A stretch of DNA of 64,000 nucleotides, taken from positions 1,178,001-1,242,000 of the forward strand of contig NZ_JAUTBF010000001.1 of assembly GCF_030818955.1 (NCBI RefSeq), written 5' to 3'. Numbering within the stretch: the first letter of the stretch is position 1; every line of letters begins with the position of its first letter. The position numbers were made by a program, and so were the translations under genes. Shown piece by piece: positions 8,763 through 18,217 of the stretch. A model generated the notes under the pieces. It saw only the letters and a list, made by a program, of their open reading frames with translations. It was not told the DNA's origin and ran no database searches. Source of the DNA: Microbacterium trichothecenolyticum (lineage in GTDB: Bacteria > Actinomycetota > Actinomycetes > Actinomycetales > Microbacteriaceae).

Positions 8763-9462
8763 CGTGCAGACTCCGGGCACCGACGCCGAGAATCCCGCGT
8801 TCATCGCCCCCGTCGCGATGGAGAACGACCCCGACGCGCTGTTCGCGGGCGATCGCGGCATCCTGGATGCCGATGTGCGGCGCGTGCTCGTGCGGATCCT
8901 GCAGCGGCGGTTCCTGCTGGCCGAGAGCTCCCCCGCGGAGTGGAAGCTGCTGCTGGAGCACCAGCAGATGATCGAGTCGCGGCTGAACGACCTGTTCGTG
9001 CGGCTCGTCGTCGACCACGCCCGCGGTGTCGCTTACAAGGAGCAGGTGCGCAGCGACGAGGTCGACGTGCCGATCCTGCTCAAGGACGAGGCGTACTCGC
9101 GCGCCGAGACGCTCGTGCTGGTGTACTTGCGCACGGTGTTCCAGCGCGAGACCACTGCCGGAACCGCATCGGCCCGCGTCGACGTCGAAGAGGTCGAGCA
9201 GACGGTGCTCACCTACTTCAGCGAGAGCGACGGCACCCGCGCGAGCCAGCAGCGCGCCGTGCGCACCGCGATCGCCCGTCTGGATCGCGAGGGCATCATC
9301 GAGGAGGAGTCCGAGGGACGCTACCGCATCGGACCGCTGATCGAGATCGTGCTGAGCGCGGAGACGCTTCGCGAGCTGCAGAAGTGGCTGGACGAGCAGA
9401 CCCGGAACGCACCCGCCGAGGTCCTGGCATCCGAGACTCCCGAGAAAGACCTTCTTTCATGA
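8755..9462 (+). CDS. jetB: JetB, DUF4194 (KITE/MksE-like) subunit
   Basis: A 235-residue acidic protein with winged-helix character. The C-terminal half (about residues 140-210) carries [20 protein letters not shown], typical of the DUF4194/MksE family that binds the kleisin. ATG 8755 is preferred because AGGA lies 5 nt upstream; ATG 8749 is an alternative. It begins inside the last codons of jetA and its TGA overlaps the jetC ATG, so the three genes are one translational unit. Role: regulatory dimer on the JetA kleisin in the SMC complex. Confidence 0.87.
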   Translation: MTDVQTPGTDAENPAFIAPVAMENDPDALFAGDRGILDADVRRVLVRILQRRFLLAESSPAEWKLLLEHQQMIESRLNDLFVRLVVDHARGVAYKEQVRSDEVDVPILLKDEAYSRAETLVLVYLRTVFQRETTAGTASARVDVEEVEQTVLTYFSESDGTRASQQRAVRTAIARLDREGIIEEESEGRYRIGPLIEIVLSAETLRELQKWLDEQTRNAPAEVLASETPEKDLLS

Positions 9463-12400
9463 CCATGCTCGAGACCCTCTTCGGCCTCATCCCCGCAGCT
9501 TCTCGCGGACAGCAGTGGGTGGCCGAGGACCTGCAGCTGATCAACTGGGGCGGCTACGACGGTCCGCACCGCGTGCGCTTCGCGCCGACCGCGACGCTCT
9601 TGTGCGGCGGGTCGGGTTCGGGCAAGTCGACGCTCATGGACGCCTACGTCGCGCTCATGATGCCGCACACGACCCCCTTCAACGGCGCCTCGAACGGGGC
9701 CGTCGTGGGGCGCCCGCGCGGGCAGGAGCAGCGCAACATCCTCTCGTACGGGCGCGGCAAGCTCGACGAGGCGCTGACCGACGAGGGCACGAAGGTGCGC
9801 GTGCTGCGCGGAGACGGTGTCGACACGTGGACGGCGATCGCGATGACGTGGGCCGACCACGACGGCGCGCGGTTCACGGCGGTTCGTGCCTGGTACATCC
9901 CCGCGGCGGCGCGGACGCTCGACGACGCGGTAAAGGTGCGCGCGACCGTGCACGGGGCGTTCGATCTGCGCTCCCTCGAACCGGCGGCCCGCGCCCACCT
10001 GTCGGATGCCGCCGTGCGAGCCGCCGGGCTCGACACCCTCGCGACCGACCGCGAGTTCTCCGCGCGGCTGCACGCGGTGCTCGGCATCGGCGCCGCCGGT
10101 GCCGGGACGAAGGCGATGAGCCTGCTCGCCCGCATCCAGGCCGGGCAGCAGATCACCACGGTCGACGACCTGTACAAGCGCATGGTTCTCGAGGAGCCCG
10201 AGACGCTCGCGGTGGCCGAGGCGGTGGTGTCGCACTTCGACGGCCTCGAGGGCACGCGCACCCGCATGGTCGAGGCTCGTCAGCAGGTGCGGGCGCTGCA
10301 GCCGATCCGCGCCATGAAGTCGCGGATCGACGAGGCGGCGGAGCGGCTGCGCTTGATCGACGCCCTGGGGCGCTTCACCGATCCGGAGTCGCGGGCCTCG
10401 CTCTGGCGCGCCCAGCGGCGGGTCGACCTGCTCGGCGCCGTCGAGGACGAGCTGCGCGAACGCACGCACGCCACCGACGCGCTCGTGCGCGAACGGCAGG
10501 CGCTCGCCGATGCCGCCGAGGCCGAGCGCGAGGGTCTCGGCGACGTGCTGCGCGCAGCCGGCGGCGACCGGCTCGACGCCGCGCAGCGCGAGCTGCGCGG
10601 GCTCGAGCGGCGCCTGGCGGGCATGCAGCGCGATCGAGAGCGGTTCGAGGCAGCGCTCGCGGTGCTATCGAGCGAGGTGTCGTCCGAGAAGCAGTTCGCC
10701 GCCCTGGTCGACGAGGCCCGGCGCACCCTGGCCGACGCGGATGCCAAGACCGCCGTGCGCGACGCGTTCGTCGCCGCCAGCAGTCGGCACACCGACCTGC
10801 GCCAGCAGCTCGCGGCGCTGGAGACCGAGCACCGGCGCACCCAGACGCGCGACGACAACATCCCGCCGCGGCTGCACGACGCGCGCGAGGCGCTGGCGGA
10901 GGCTGCGGGTCTCACCACGGCGGAACTGCCGTTCGTCGCCGAGCTCGTCGACGTGCGCACCGAGTTCGAGCCGTGGCGCGGAGCGTTCACGCTGGCCCTC
11001 GGCGGCTTCGCGACGACGCTGCTCGTGGATGCGGCGCACCTGGCATCCTTCCGTGCGGCGATCGACGGCGTGCGCCTGTCGGAGCGTCTGCGCTTCGAGG
11101 GCGTGTCGACGGGGCTGCCCGAGCGCACGGGTCTGGATCCGGCGACCCTGCCGGGGCGGCTGGAGTTCCGCGCGTCGGCCTTCACCGGGTGGCTGCAGGA
11201 CCGCCTGGAGCAGCAGTTCGCCTTCGTGTGCGTGGACTCCCCCACGGAGCTGGCCGCTCACCGCCTCGCACTGACCATCTCGGGCCAGACGAGCCAGGGC
11301 TCGCGGGGTGCGCACGGCGGCTCGATCCGTCACAGCGTGCTGGGGTTCTCGTCGCGCGTGCGGCTGACCGAGCTCGGCGAGCAGATCGTCACGGTGCGCC
11401 GCGACCTCGCGTCGGCGAAGGCCGAGGTCGACGAGGCCGCCGCCGCGCTCGACGCGTTCGATGAGCGCCGGAGCGCGTTCGAGAAGATCGCCGATCTGTC
11501 GTGGGACCAGGTCGACGTGGCATCCGTTCAGCGCGAGCTGGATCGCTGGAACGAGACGGTCGTCGAGATCACCGCGGGAAACCCCCGCATCGCCGAATTG
11601 CAGGAGCAGATCTCGGGCACGCGCGCTCGCGCCGCACGGCTGCGCGAGGAGATCGGCGGCGCCAAGACCGAGCAGCAGACGCTCGCCGCGCGCTGGGCGG
11701 AGGTCACCGACGAGGTGGATGCCGCGCAGCTGCTGATCGAGCGGGCGGAGGACACCGACCTCGTGCTCTCGGCGGCTGAGGTCACCTACCTCGACGGGCT
11801 GTTCGTCGCCCCGGCGGGCGATGCCTCGCCCTCGCAGCTCCTCTCTCGCTTCGACGCCGCTTTGGAGTCCGCATCCAAGCGCCTGCTGGAAGAGCAACGG
11901 TCGGCGCAAGAAACGTTCGCCGATCAGCGCGAGAGCCTGCGGCGCACGCTCACCACCTTCACCGACCGCTGGCCGAGCCCGAACCTGCTCGCCGACCCCG
12001 ACGAGTCCCTCGGTGACTTCGAGCGGATCCTCGCCGACCTCGAGGCCAGCGGCCTGCACGAGCTGGAGGCCGAATGGCGGGACTCGCTGCTGCGCCTGTC
12101 GGGCAACGACCTCACCAACCTCGACTCGGCGCTGACCCGGGCGCTGCGGGAGATTCGCGAGCGCATCGCGCCGATCAACGACATCATGCAGGACCTGCCG
12201 TTCTACGACGACGCGCACCGACTGCAGATCGTGCCGCGCGAGAATCAGTCGGAGGTGCGGCGGCGGTTCCGTCGAGAGCTCCGCGATGTGCGGGCCGCGA
12301 TCGACGCGGCCTCCTCCGACGAGGAACGCGAGGCCGTGTACGGGCGGATGGCGCGGCTCATCGGCCGCATCCGTCCCACGGCGCCGGACTTCGCCGACCT

Positions 12401-12809
12401 CGTCGACGTGCGCAATCACGTGCGGGTGAGCGCCGAACGCTTCCGCGCCGACACCGGCGAGCACGTCGCACTGTACGACCACATCGGCGAGAAGTCCGGC
12501 GGCGAGTCGCAAGAACTGATCGCGTTCATCGTCGGCGCGGCCCTGCGCTACCAGCTCGGGGACGCCGGGGCTGAGCGGCCGCGGTACGCCCCGGTGTTCC
12601 TCGACGAGGCGCTCATCAAGGCCGACGCGCACTTCACCAAGCGCGCGATCGGCGCGTGGCGCGGACTCGGGTTCCAGCTGGTCATCGGTGCGCCGAACGA
12701 CAAGTACAGCGCGATCGAACCGCACGTGGATGTGGAGTACGACATCCTCAAGGACACGAAGGGGCGGTCATGGGCGAAGGCGAAGGTGGGGTTGCCTGCG
12801 GAGGGGTGA
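9459..12809 (+). CDS. jetC: JetC, MukB/MksB-like SMC ATPase
   Basis: A 1116-residue SMC-like ATPase. The Walker A motif GGSGSGKST lies near residue 50-58. Two long Ala/Arg/Glu-rich coiled-coil arms follow, separated by a hinge-like globular part around residues 490-630. The ABC signature is KSGGESQ near 1010 and the Walker [14 protein letters not shown] near 1045. This is the motor of the Wadjet/MksBEF complex. The start overlaps jetB (ATGA). All ATPase motifs look intact, so the complex should still load and move on DNA. The gene ends cleanly, and no nuclease gene (JetD, DUF3322/DUF2220) follows. Confidence 0.92.
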   Translation: MTMLETLFGLIPAASRGQQWVAEDLQLINWGGYDGPHRVRFAPTATLLCGGSGSGKSTLMDAYVALMMPHTTPFNGASNGAVVGRPRGQEQRNILSYGRGKLDEALTDEGTKVRVLRGDGVDTWTAIAMTWADHDGARFTAVRAWYIPAAARTLDDAVKVRATVHGAFDLRSLEPAARAHLSDAAVRAAGLDTLATDREFSARLHAVLGIGAAGAGTKAMSLLARIQAGQQITTVDDLYKRMVLEEPETLAVAEAVVSHFDGLEGTRTRMVEARQQVRALQPIRAMKSRIDEAAERLRLIDALGRFTDPESRASLWRAQRRVDLLGAVEDELRERTHATDALVRERQALADAAEAEREGLGDVLRAAGGDRLDAAQRELRGLERRLAGMQRDRERFEAALAVLSSEVSSEKQFAALVDEARRTLADADAKTAVRDAFVAASSRHTDLRQQLAALETEHRRTQTRDDNIPPRLHDAREALAEAAGLTTAELPFVAELVDVRTEFEPWRGAFTLALGGFATTLLVDAAHLASFRAAIDGVRLSERLRFEGVSTGLPERTGLDPATLPGRLEFRASAFTGWLQDRLEQQFAFVCVDSPTELAAHRLALTISGQTSQGSRGAHGGSIRHSVLGFSSRVRLTELGEQIVTVRRDLASAKAEVDEAAAALDAFDERRSAFEKIADLSWDQVDVASVQRELDRWNETVVEITAGNPRIAELQEQISGTRARAARLREEIGGAKTEQQTLAARWAEVTDEVDAAQLLIERAEDTDLVLSAAEVTYLDGLFVAPAGDASPSQLLSRFDAALESASKRLLEEQRSAQETFADQRESLRRTLTTFTDRWPSPNLLADPDESLGDFERILADLEASGLHELEAEWRDSLLRLSGNDLTNLDSALTRALREIRERIAPINDIMQDLPFYDDAHRLQIVPRENQSEVRRRFRRELRDVRAAIDAASSDEEREAVYGRMARLIGRIRPTAPDFADLVDVRNHVRVSAERFRADTGEHVALYDHIGEKSGGESQELIAFIVGAALRYQLGDAGAERPRYAPVFLDEALIKADAHFTKRAIGAWRGLGFQLVIGAPNDKYSAIEPHVDVEYDILKDTKGRSWAKAKVGLPAEG

Positions 12810-13293
12810 CCCTCGTGCGGGAGGAGTGAGCGGCAGCGTCGCCGGAGCCGGGACGGGATGCAAGAGATTCGCGACGGCGTGCGTGAAGAGCGCGAGGATG
12901 CGCGTACGGCGCGCGTGAGGTCAGGGCCAGGGCGCGAGAGGTTCGCGACGGCGTGCGTGATGAGCGCGAGGATGCGCGTACGGCGCGCGTGAGGTCAGGG
13001 CCAGGGCGCGAGAGGTTCGCGACGGTGTGCGTGATGTTCGCGATCCGCGACACGCCACCTGACGTGCGGGACGGTGATCGTGTTCGAACTCGCGCCGCCG
13101 GTGACGACGTCACACGGGAACTCCTGCGCGGGGACTTGGTACCTGTCATCGCATGACCGACAGGCGGCGGGCGGACCGACATGTCGCAGGGTTCTTCCGG
13201 GGCAGTGCCGACGGTAGCGCCCCCGACAGTCGGCAGTCGGCAGGCCCCTCCGAGAACGGATCGTGAGTTCGAGGCTCCCGCGGGTCGGGATAT
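12810..13293. other. 484-bp gap after jetC: 74-bp tandem repeats, no credible gene
   Basis: The place where jetD would be expected holds about 2.3 copies of a 74-bp repeat (listed separately) and unremarkable GC-rich sequence. I looked for a DUF2220/Toprim-like frame on both strands and saw none; the open frames here are short and Arg-rich without family features. The gap lies between the 3' ends of jetC and of the HNH gene. Confidence 0.6.
12864..13036. repeat. 74-bp tandem repeat, about 2.3 copies
   Basis: TTCGCGACGG followed by the same downstream sequence recurs at 12868, 12942 and 13016, an exact 74-bp period. The first two copies are nearly identical and the third breaks off after about 20 bp. 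Each unit contains the GC-rich near-inverted block GCGCGTACGGCGCGC. There is no unique spacer, so it is not a CRISPR. Confidence 0.85.
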
Positions 13294-15096
13294 CTAGAAC
13301 GGCGGCGGATCCTCAGGCACCTCCGCGCCGAGCGGAGACGTCCAGCGAAGGTCGCCCGTGTCAGGGTCACGAGAGGGATCCCATCGCGTCTCGTGGCGGA
13401 GGCGATGGTGATGTCGACACTCGGGTGCGAGGTTGTCGTCGTCGGTGACGCCGCCCTCGGCCCACGCGGTGAGATGGTCGAGGTCGCACTCGCGCGCCGA
13501 GCGTCCGCATCCCGGGAAGACGCACGTCGGAGACGTCACCCCCAGCCATCGACGCAGGGCGGTGGGTACCCGGTACGTCGAGCGGTCGAGAGCGAGCGGC
13601 ACTCCCGTGAGGGGGTGGGTGAGGACGCGAACCCACGACGTCGTCTGACCCGCCAGACGCCGAGCCGTATCGAGGTCGATCGGGCCGTGACCGTCGAGAA
13701 CAGCCGGTTCGGCGCCGACCCCGAGGAGCGTCAGCGCGGGAACCGTCACGACGATCGTGGCGCGACGGTTCGGGCGCGGCGTCGGTGAGGCGCCGGCCGA
13801 CGACGCCGCACCCAGAGAGTCCGCCGCGCCCGCACCCCCGCTCGCGCCGGTCGCGTCAGGCGCCGGAGACCCCGCGTCGCCCGACCCGCTCACCGTCAGA
13901 AGATCGGCGAACACATCGGCTCGCAGCTCCGAGAGCACGCGCTCCTCGTCGGGCGCGGCGCGAAGCTGACGCGCCATGCGGTCGACGCGCGTGAGTGCGT
14001 CGTGCGCCCGGTCGGCGGGGAGCAGGGCGGTCAGCGTCGCCATGCCGTCGAGTTCGGGCGTGAGCCACACGCCGCGGTCGCGGGCCGCTCGGCGGTGACG
14101 GGCCTCGAGCGACTCGCTGTGCACACGCTCTCGGAGAGCGCGCGCGGCGACGGTGAACCGCGCCGGTGGGAGCCGCAGCGCGCGGTCGAGGGCGCCCTCG
14201 TCGAATGCCTTCCACGACGCGCGCTCGTCGGATTCGACCCCAGAACCACTGACGGGGCCATCGAGAGGGTCCGGGCTACCCGCCTCGGCGTCGGGTGAAA
14301 GCTCCCGTGAGGGCACTTCGACATCGTCAGGAGACGTCGTCGGTTCGTCGGCGGGCGACGCGGAATCGGAAGGCGCCGACGCAACGGGCTCGCCCGCGAC
14401 CTCGTCGGGAAGCGAAGTCGCCAACCGCGCCGACTCGACGGCGTGGCGCTCGGAGATCATCCCCTCCGCGAACGCCGCCCACACCTCCGGACACCGCGTC
14501 TGGAGCGTCTCCGCGTGGGCCGCCCGCGTGCGCACCGTGTGCTCGGACAACCGCAACCGCACAGCGATCTCGGCGACCGCCGCCCGCTCGGCCAGATCCC
14601 GGCGATCGCGCCGCACCGCCGCCACGGTGCGCCCACGAGTGTCGGCCCACGCGGCATCCAGGGTCGGGTCGGGCCCCACCCACGGAACGGGGTCAGCGAC
14701 CGCGTCTTGGAGCAGGCGCCGGATCAGGCGGTACTCCGCTGCGGTGGCGCGATGGCGTTCACGGACGTGATGCTCGAGCTCACGGAGAAGGGTCACGGGA
14801 TCGCACGACGCGGTATCAGACAGCGCGCACGCCGCAGGATCGGACAGCGCCGGCGCCGCAGGATGAGACGGCGCAGGTGCCGCGAGATCGACGCACGAGG
14901 ACGGCACAGGGCCAAACGGCGCGGGCCTTCCGATATCAAGGCCCCCGCCGTCGAAGCCACCGACATCGATCAGCCCCACCTCGACCGCCCACGCCGTGTC
15001 GGCTTCGGCCTGCAGGTCGTCGTCACCGGGCCACGGCACGCCCCACCACAGAGGGGCCGGTCGCGACCGGTCGCTCGGGGGTGCCGTGATGTCCAT
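13294..15096 (-). CDS. DUF222 / HNH endonuclease domain protein
   Basis: A 600-residue protein of the actinobacterial DUF222-HNH type. An Ala/Pro/Asp-rich head (about 1-110) is followed by DUF222 helices, a low-complexity Ser/Pro/Asp linker (about 220-290), more DUF222, and a C-terminal HNH nuclease of the pattern C-x4-C (PGCGRSA), CDLDHLTAWA, DNLAPECRHHH. These families are often multi-copy and linked to mobile sequences such as inteins or introns; their native role is unclear. The zinc-ribbon cysteines and the catalytic His residues are present, so it looks intact. A -10-like TAGTGT sits 6 nt before the ATG. Confidence 0.9.
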   Translation of the reverse strand: MDITAPPSDRSRPAPLWWGVPWPGDDDLQAEADTAWAVEVGLIDVGGFDGGGLDIGRPAPFGPVPSSCVDLAAPAPSHPAAPALSDPAACALSDTASCDPVTLLRELEHHVRERHRATAAEYRLIRRLLQDAVADPVPWVGPDPTLDAAWADTRGRTVAAVRRDRRDLAERAAVAEIAVRLRLSEHTVRTRAAHAETLQTRCPEVWAAFAEGMISERHAVESARLATSLPDEVAGEPVASAPSDSASPADEPTTSPDDVEVPSRELSPDAEAGSPDPLDGPVSGSGVESDERASWKAFDEGALDRALRLPPARFTVAARALRERVHSESLEARHRRAARDRGVWLTPELDGMATLTALLPADRAHDALTRVDRMARQLRAAPDEERVLSELRADVFADLLTVSGSGDAGSPAPDATGASGGAGAADSLGAASSAGASPTPRPNRRATIVVTVPALTLLGVGAEPAVLDGHGPIDLDTARRLAGQTTSWVRVLTHPLTGVPLALDRSTYRVPTALRRWLGVTSPTCVFPGCGRSARECDLDHLTAWAEGGVTDDDNLAPECRHHHRLRHETRWDPSRDPDTGDLRWTSPLGAEVPEDPPPF

Positions 15097-15102
15097 GGTC
15101 GA

Positions 15103-15108
15103 ACACTA
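15103..15108 (-). promoter_or_regulatory. Putative -10 for a leaderless DUF222-HNH transcript
   Basis: On the minus strand TAGTGT (15108-15103) is followed after 6 nt by the ATG at 15096, with no ribosome binding site between. The arrangement is the same as at jetA and the K+ channel gene. Confidence 0.4.
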
Positions 15109-15262
15109 ACGAGGGGTTCCGACATTGCCCGGGGGGGTGCGTCCGAGGCGAGGAGGGCGGGGGGGAAAAAACACCCCCAGCCGCCGCCGTCGCGGGACGA
15201 GAGTACGGGGCCGGGCGCATGCTGCGCGCGAGCACACGACCGACAGCCCCCGCACACTCCCA

Positions 15263-15322
15263 GCCCCGCAGCATCGCGCCCGCACAATCGCCCCCGCGGC
15301 ATCACCCCCGCGGCATCCGCCC
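15263..15322. repeat. Degenerate 15-bp tandem repeats
   Basis: Four imperfect units close to CCCCGCGGCATCACC follow the stop of the TrmB-type gene. They are GC-rich and do not form a clear hairpin with a T-tract. The rest of 15097-15262 is GC-rich with a G7-A6-C5 block near 15160-15178 and no gene. Confidence 0.5.
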
Positions 15323-15326
15323 CGCG

Positions 15327-16136
15327 TCAGCCCTCTCGCGGCGCCAGGATCACGCTCATGTCGCCCGCTGCCCGCAGCCGCTCGTACACGCCCGGCGCCA
15401 GGGCGTCGATAAGGAGCCGCCCGGTCACGTCGGCCTTGATGTACTCGACGGCCAGCAGCGCGAGCACCGGATTCGTCGTCGACGTGCCCTGATCGGGGGT
15501 GCGATCGCCGTACTCGGCGACGACCGCGTCGGTGTCGTCGGCGACCACCACCGCGAGGCGCCGACCGGCCAACCGCAGCCGGGCGCTCGCGCCGCACTCC
15601 GACAGGTCGTACGTGCGCGGACCCGACAGCGTCCGCGAGCCGTAGATCGCGACGTGCGTGTCGACGCCGCGCGCCGCCGCCGCCTCGAGCAGCGGGCCGA
15701 GCTCGTCGAGCTCCTCGTCCCAGACGCCGGCGAACAGCGTCGTCGTGGCATCCTCGATCACTCGGGCGAAGGCGAGGGTGTTCGCCTCCGCCCCGGTGAG
15801 CGACCACACCAGACCCGCCTCGCGGTGCAGCGGCAGGCGGGTCGCGGCATCCTGCGCCGCGCGCAGATCGCGATCGACCTGTGCGCGGATCGCCGCGATC
15901 ACCCGCCCCGGGTCGACGGCGACGTAGCGCACGGTGTCGGAGCGGTTGGCGAGGACGGCCCCGCGCGCCTCGAGGCGATGAAGGGTCTCGTACACCTTGG
16001 ATGCCGGCATCCCGGCCCGACGGCTCACCTCGGCGCCCGTCGAGGGTTCGTGGCCGACCAGCGCGGAGTACGCCTGCGCCTCGTACTGGGTGAACCCGAG
16101 CCGGGCCAGCGCATCCGTCAGTTCCGTCGTCGACAC
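15327..16136 (-). CDS. TrmB-family transcriptional regulator
   Basis: A 269-residue regulator. The N-terminal winged helix (about residues 5-75) has the TrmB pattern LTDALARLGFTQYEAQAYSA and SRRAGMPASKVYETL, followed by a short coiled linker and a C-terminal sensor-like domain of alternating strands with a phospholipase-D-like fold, as in TrmB effectors. It probably senses a sugar or other metabolite and represses neighbours. It starts at GTG 16136 with a -10-like TAGGAT 6 nt upstream. It is divergent from ridA, with a shared palindrome in the 77-bp gap. Confidence 0.85.
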   Translation of the reverse strand: MSTTELTDALARLGFTQYEAQAYSALVGHEPSTGAEVSRRAGMPASKVYETLHRLEARGAVLANRSDTVRYVAVDPGRVIAAIRAQVDRDLRAAQDAATRLPLHREAGLVWSLTGAEANTLAFARVIEDATTTLFAGVWDEELDELGPLLEAAAARGVDTHVAIYGSRTLSGPRTYDLSECGASARLRLAGRRLAVVVADDTDAVVAEYGDRTPDQGTSTTNPVLALLAVEYIKADVTGRLLIDALAPGVYERLRAAGDMSVILAPREG

Positions 16137-16142
16137 GCCCTC

Positions 16143-16181
16143 ATCCTACGACTTGACCCGCCATGTACTACCCGAGTAGTA
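16143..16181. promoter_or_regulatory. Divergent promoter region with palindromic operator (trmB-type gene / ridA)
   Basis: A perfect inverted repeat TACTAC-CCGA-GTAGTA spans 16166-16181. On the plus strand TTGACC (16153-16158) and TAGTAG (16177-16182) form a promoter toward ridA, whose -10 overlaps the right half-site. On the minus strand TAGGAT (16148-16143) lies 6 nt before the regulator's GTG, and the palindrome covers its expected -35. One bound regulator could therefore control both genes. The TrmB-type protein is the obvious candidate, by position only. Confidence 0.6.
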
Positions 16182-16213
16182 GTTATCGGAGAACCCTCGA
16201 CGAAAGGACCGAC

Positions 16214-16579
16214 ATGCGCAGAACGATCAGCACGGGATCACCGTGGGAACCCCGTGTGGGCTACTCCCGCGCGGTCGTCGTGAACGACACGATCTACATC
16301 TCCGGCACGGCCGGCGACGGCGACGACGCCTACACCCAGACGCGCGCCGCACTCGCCACCGTCGAGAGCGTGCTCACCGACAACGGCTTCGCCCTCGCCG
16401 ACGTCGTGCAGAGCCGGCTGATCGTCGCCGACTGGGACCACTGGGAAGACGCCGCGCGCGCCCACGGCGAGGTGTACGGCGATATCCGTCCCGCCTTCTC
16501 GATCGTGCACGCCCTCCCCTTCGTCGACGAGTCGATCCGGGCGGAGGTCGAAGCGATCGCCGTGCGGACGACGCCGTGA
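16214..16579 (+). CDS. RidA/YjgF family protein
   Basis: A 121-residue protein of the usual RidA size. It shows YSRAVVVNDTIYISGTAG near the N-terminus and RPAFSIVHALPFVDESIRAE near the C-terminus, the usual RidA layout. Canonical RidA enzymes have an Arg in a C-terminal CVQA-R-like segment and hydrolyse reactive enamine/imine intermediates from PLP enzymes; here the segment is RPAFSIVHAL, so activity may differ. The ATG at 16214 has GAAAGGA 5 nt upstream. It probably forms a two-gene unit with the MFS gene 43 bp downstream, under the divergent regulator. Confidence 0.85.
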   Translation: MRRTISTGSPWEPRVGYSRAVVVNDTIYISGTAGDGDDAYTQTRAALATVESVLTDNGFALADVVQSRLIVADWDHWEDAARAHGEVYGDIRPAFSIVHALPFVDESIRAEVEAIAVRTTP

Positions 16580-16622
16580 TCGGCCCCGGGACGCCGACGT
16601 TCCCGACACCCCGCATGATCCC

Positions 16623-17786
16623 GTGACCGCCGCCGAGCGCCTCTCGCGCACCGCCGTCGTCGTGCTCGCGGTCGCCGCCGGTGCCGCGATCGCCAACGAC
16701 TACGCCCTGCAACCCGCCGTGGGCGCGATCGCGGTATCGATGGATGCCACCACGGCACGCATCGCGCAAGCGGTGGCCGCGGCGTTCGCGGGGTATCTCG
16801 CGGGTCTCGTGCTGCTCGTGCCGCTCGCCGACCGCGTCTCGGCCCGCACGCTGCTCAGCGCCCAGCTCGCCGCACTCGCGGGATGCCTCGCGCTCGCGGC
16901 CGCATCATCCACTCCCGCGATGCTCACCGTCTCGCTCGTGCTGGTCGGTGCCGCAACGACCGTGGCCGCTCAGAGCAGTGCGATCGTGGGGCGACTCGCC
17001 CCGCCCGAGAACCGCGGGGCGCAGCTGGGCACGGTCTCGGCGGGCATCTCGGCGGGGCTCCTGCTCAGCCGCTTCGTCGGAGGCACGCTGAGCGACCTCG
17101 TGGGCTGGCGGGGGGCGCTGCTGTGCCTCGCCGTGCTGCTGGTCGCGTGCGCGGCCCTCGTCGTCGCGGTCGTTCCACGGTCGTCGCCACGCGCACCGAC
17201 GCCGTACCTCGCCGCGCTCCTCGGCCTGCCGCGACTGCTCCGGCAGCACGCGATGCTGCGGCGGGCGACGGCGACGGGAATGCTGTGGTTCTTCTCGTTC
17301 AACCTCGTGTGGGTGGCCCTCGCGGTGGAGCTGGCCGAACCGCCCTTCTCGCTCTCCCCCAGCGCGATCGGGCTCTACGGTCTCGTGGGCGCGCTCGGTC
17401 TCGTCGTCACGCGTGTCGCCGGGCAGCTGGCCGACCGCTTCGGAAGCGCGCGCGTGATCGCCGTCAGCCTGGCCGTTACTGCGGCATCCGCCCTGGTCCT
17501 CACCCTCACGCTGGGACAGCCCGTCCCCACGGCTCTGGCCCTGGCCACGTTCGATGCCGGATGCTTCGCCGCGCAGGTGGCGAACCAGTCCCGCGTCGTC
17601 GCACTCGACCCCGCGCGCTCGGGGAGCCTCAACGCCGCCTACCTCACGCTGTACTACGCGGCGGGAGCCGTCGGGGCGGGCATCGCCGGCGCGATCGTCA
17701 CCGCGGGCGGGTGGCCCGCCGCCACCCTCACTGCGGCGGTGGCGACGGCGGGCGGGACATTGCTGTCGCGGGCGTCGCGACGGTGA
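16623..17786 (+). CDS. MFS transporter, drug:H+ antiporter type
   Basis: A 387-residue membrane protein with about 12 hydrophobic segments. The loop 2-3 motif LADRVSARTLLSAQL corresponds to the MFS motif A, and the second half repeats it as QLADRFGSARV, which marks the duplicated six-helix halves. The size and the pattern resemble YnfM/arabinose-efflux-type exporters. It starts with GTG. Its neighbours suggest control by the TrmB-type regulator; the exported compound is unknown. Confidence 0.88.
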   Translation: MTAAERLSRTAVVVLAVAAGAAIANDYALQPAVGAIAVSMDATTARIAQAVAAAFAGYLAGLVLLVPLADRVSARTLLSAQLAALAGCLALAAASSTPAMLTVSLVLVGAATTVAAQSSAIVGRLAPPENRGAQLGTVSAGISAGLLLSRFVGGTLSDLVGWRGALLCLAVLLVACAALVVAVVPRSSPRAPTPYLAALLGLPRLLRQHAMLRRATATGMLWFFSFNLVWVALAVELAEPPFSLSPSAIGLYGLVGALGLVVTRVAGQLADRFGSARVIAVSLAVTAASALVLTLTLGQPVPTALALATFDAGCFAAQVANQSRVVALDPARSGSLNAAYLTLYYAAGAVGAGIAGAIVTAGGWPAATLTAAVATAGGTLLSRASRR

Positions 17787-17826
17787 CGGCGAGAGGGGGC
17801 GTGCCTCGGCGCCGGCGAGCAGGCGC

Positions 17827-18198
17827 TCACACGGCCAGAAGAATCCCGCGGTCCGTCGACTCCGCCACCGGAACCGGCGGGGCGACGACGAGATCACCCA
17901 GACGCCGCTCACCCGCCGCGGGATCCGCCGACACCCGCAGCGCGAGCGCGCGAACCGATGCGACCGGCGCGGTGTCTCGTCGCGTGGGCGTTGCGAGCGT
18001 CCACACCGCTGCGCGCGGCTCCGCGGCGGCTGCGACGAGTGTTTCGAGCGCCCCGTTCACGGCATCCAGAATCCCCGTCAGCTGGTCATCGTGGCAACGC
18101 GCATCGTCGACGCCAATCCACTCGAGCAACTCGCGAACAGTCCACTCGGGGATGATTGGACTGGGAAAGACGGATTCGGATGCGATCGAGTGGTTCAT
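17827..18198 (-). CDS. Hypothetical protein between the MFS and MocR genes
   Basis: About 123 residues if it starts at ATG 18198; ATG 18219 is possible but overlaps the MocR start. I do not recognise a family. The codons are strongly biased to third-position G/C in this frame, which supports a real gene. The middle reads PEWTVRELLEWIGVDD followed by helical sequence, and the end is rich in short beta-like stretches. No signal peptide or membrane segment is seen. It is divergent from mocR and its 5' end contains the two direct repeats proposed as MocR sites, so it could be that regulator's target. Confidence 0.5.
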   Translation of the reverse strand: MNHSIASESVFPSPIIPEWTVRELLEWIGVDDARCHDDQLTGILDAVNGALETLVAAAAEPRAAVWTLATPTRRDTAPVASVRALALRVSADPAAGERRLGDLVVAPPVPVAESTDRGILLAV

Positions 18199-18206
18199 TG
18201 GACCAG
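18155..18206. promoter_or_regulatory. Direct repeats upstream of the MocR-type regulator
   Basis: ATTGGACTGG (18155-18164) and ATTGGACCAG (18197-18206) are direct repeats 42 bp apart, about four helical turns, immediately before the MocR gene. MocR regulators such as GabR and PdxR are known to bind spaced direct repeats, so these are candidate autoregulatory sites. The assignment is inference. Confidence 0.45.
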
Positions 18207-18217
18207 AATCGGTGACC

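Noticed and set aside
8940..9458. N-terminal extension of the JetC frame
   Set aside because: It overlaps jetB entirely and is Arg-rich; the ATGA overlap at 9459 gives the natural start with the SMC head directly after it.
12864..13036. Repeats as a CRISPR array
   Set aside because: The units are contiguous and 74 bp long without unique spacers, and no cas gene is present.
12748..13182. 144-residue minus-strand frame in the jetC-HNH gap, as a jetD remnant
   Set aside because: Composed of Arg/Ser/Thr repeats from the tandem unit; no Toprim or DUF2220 motif could be seen.
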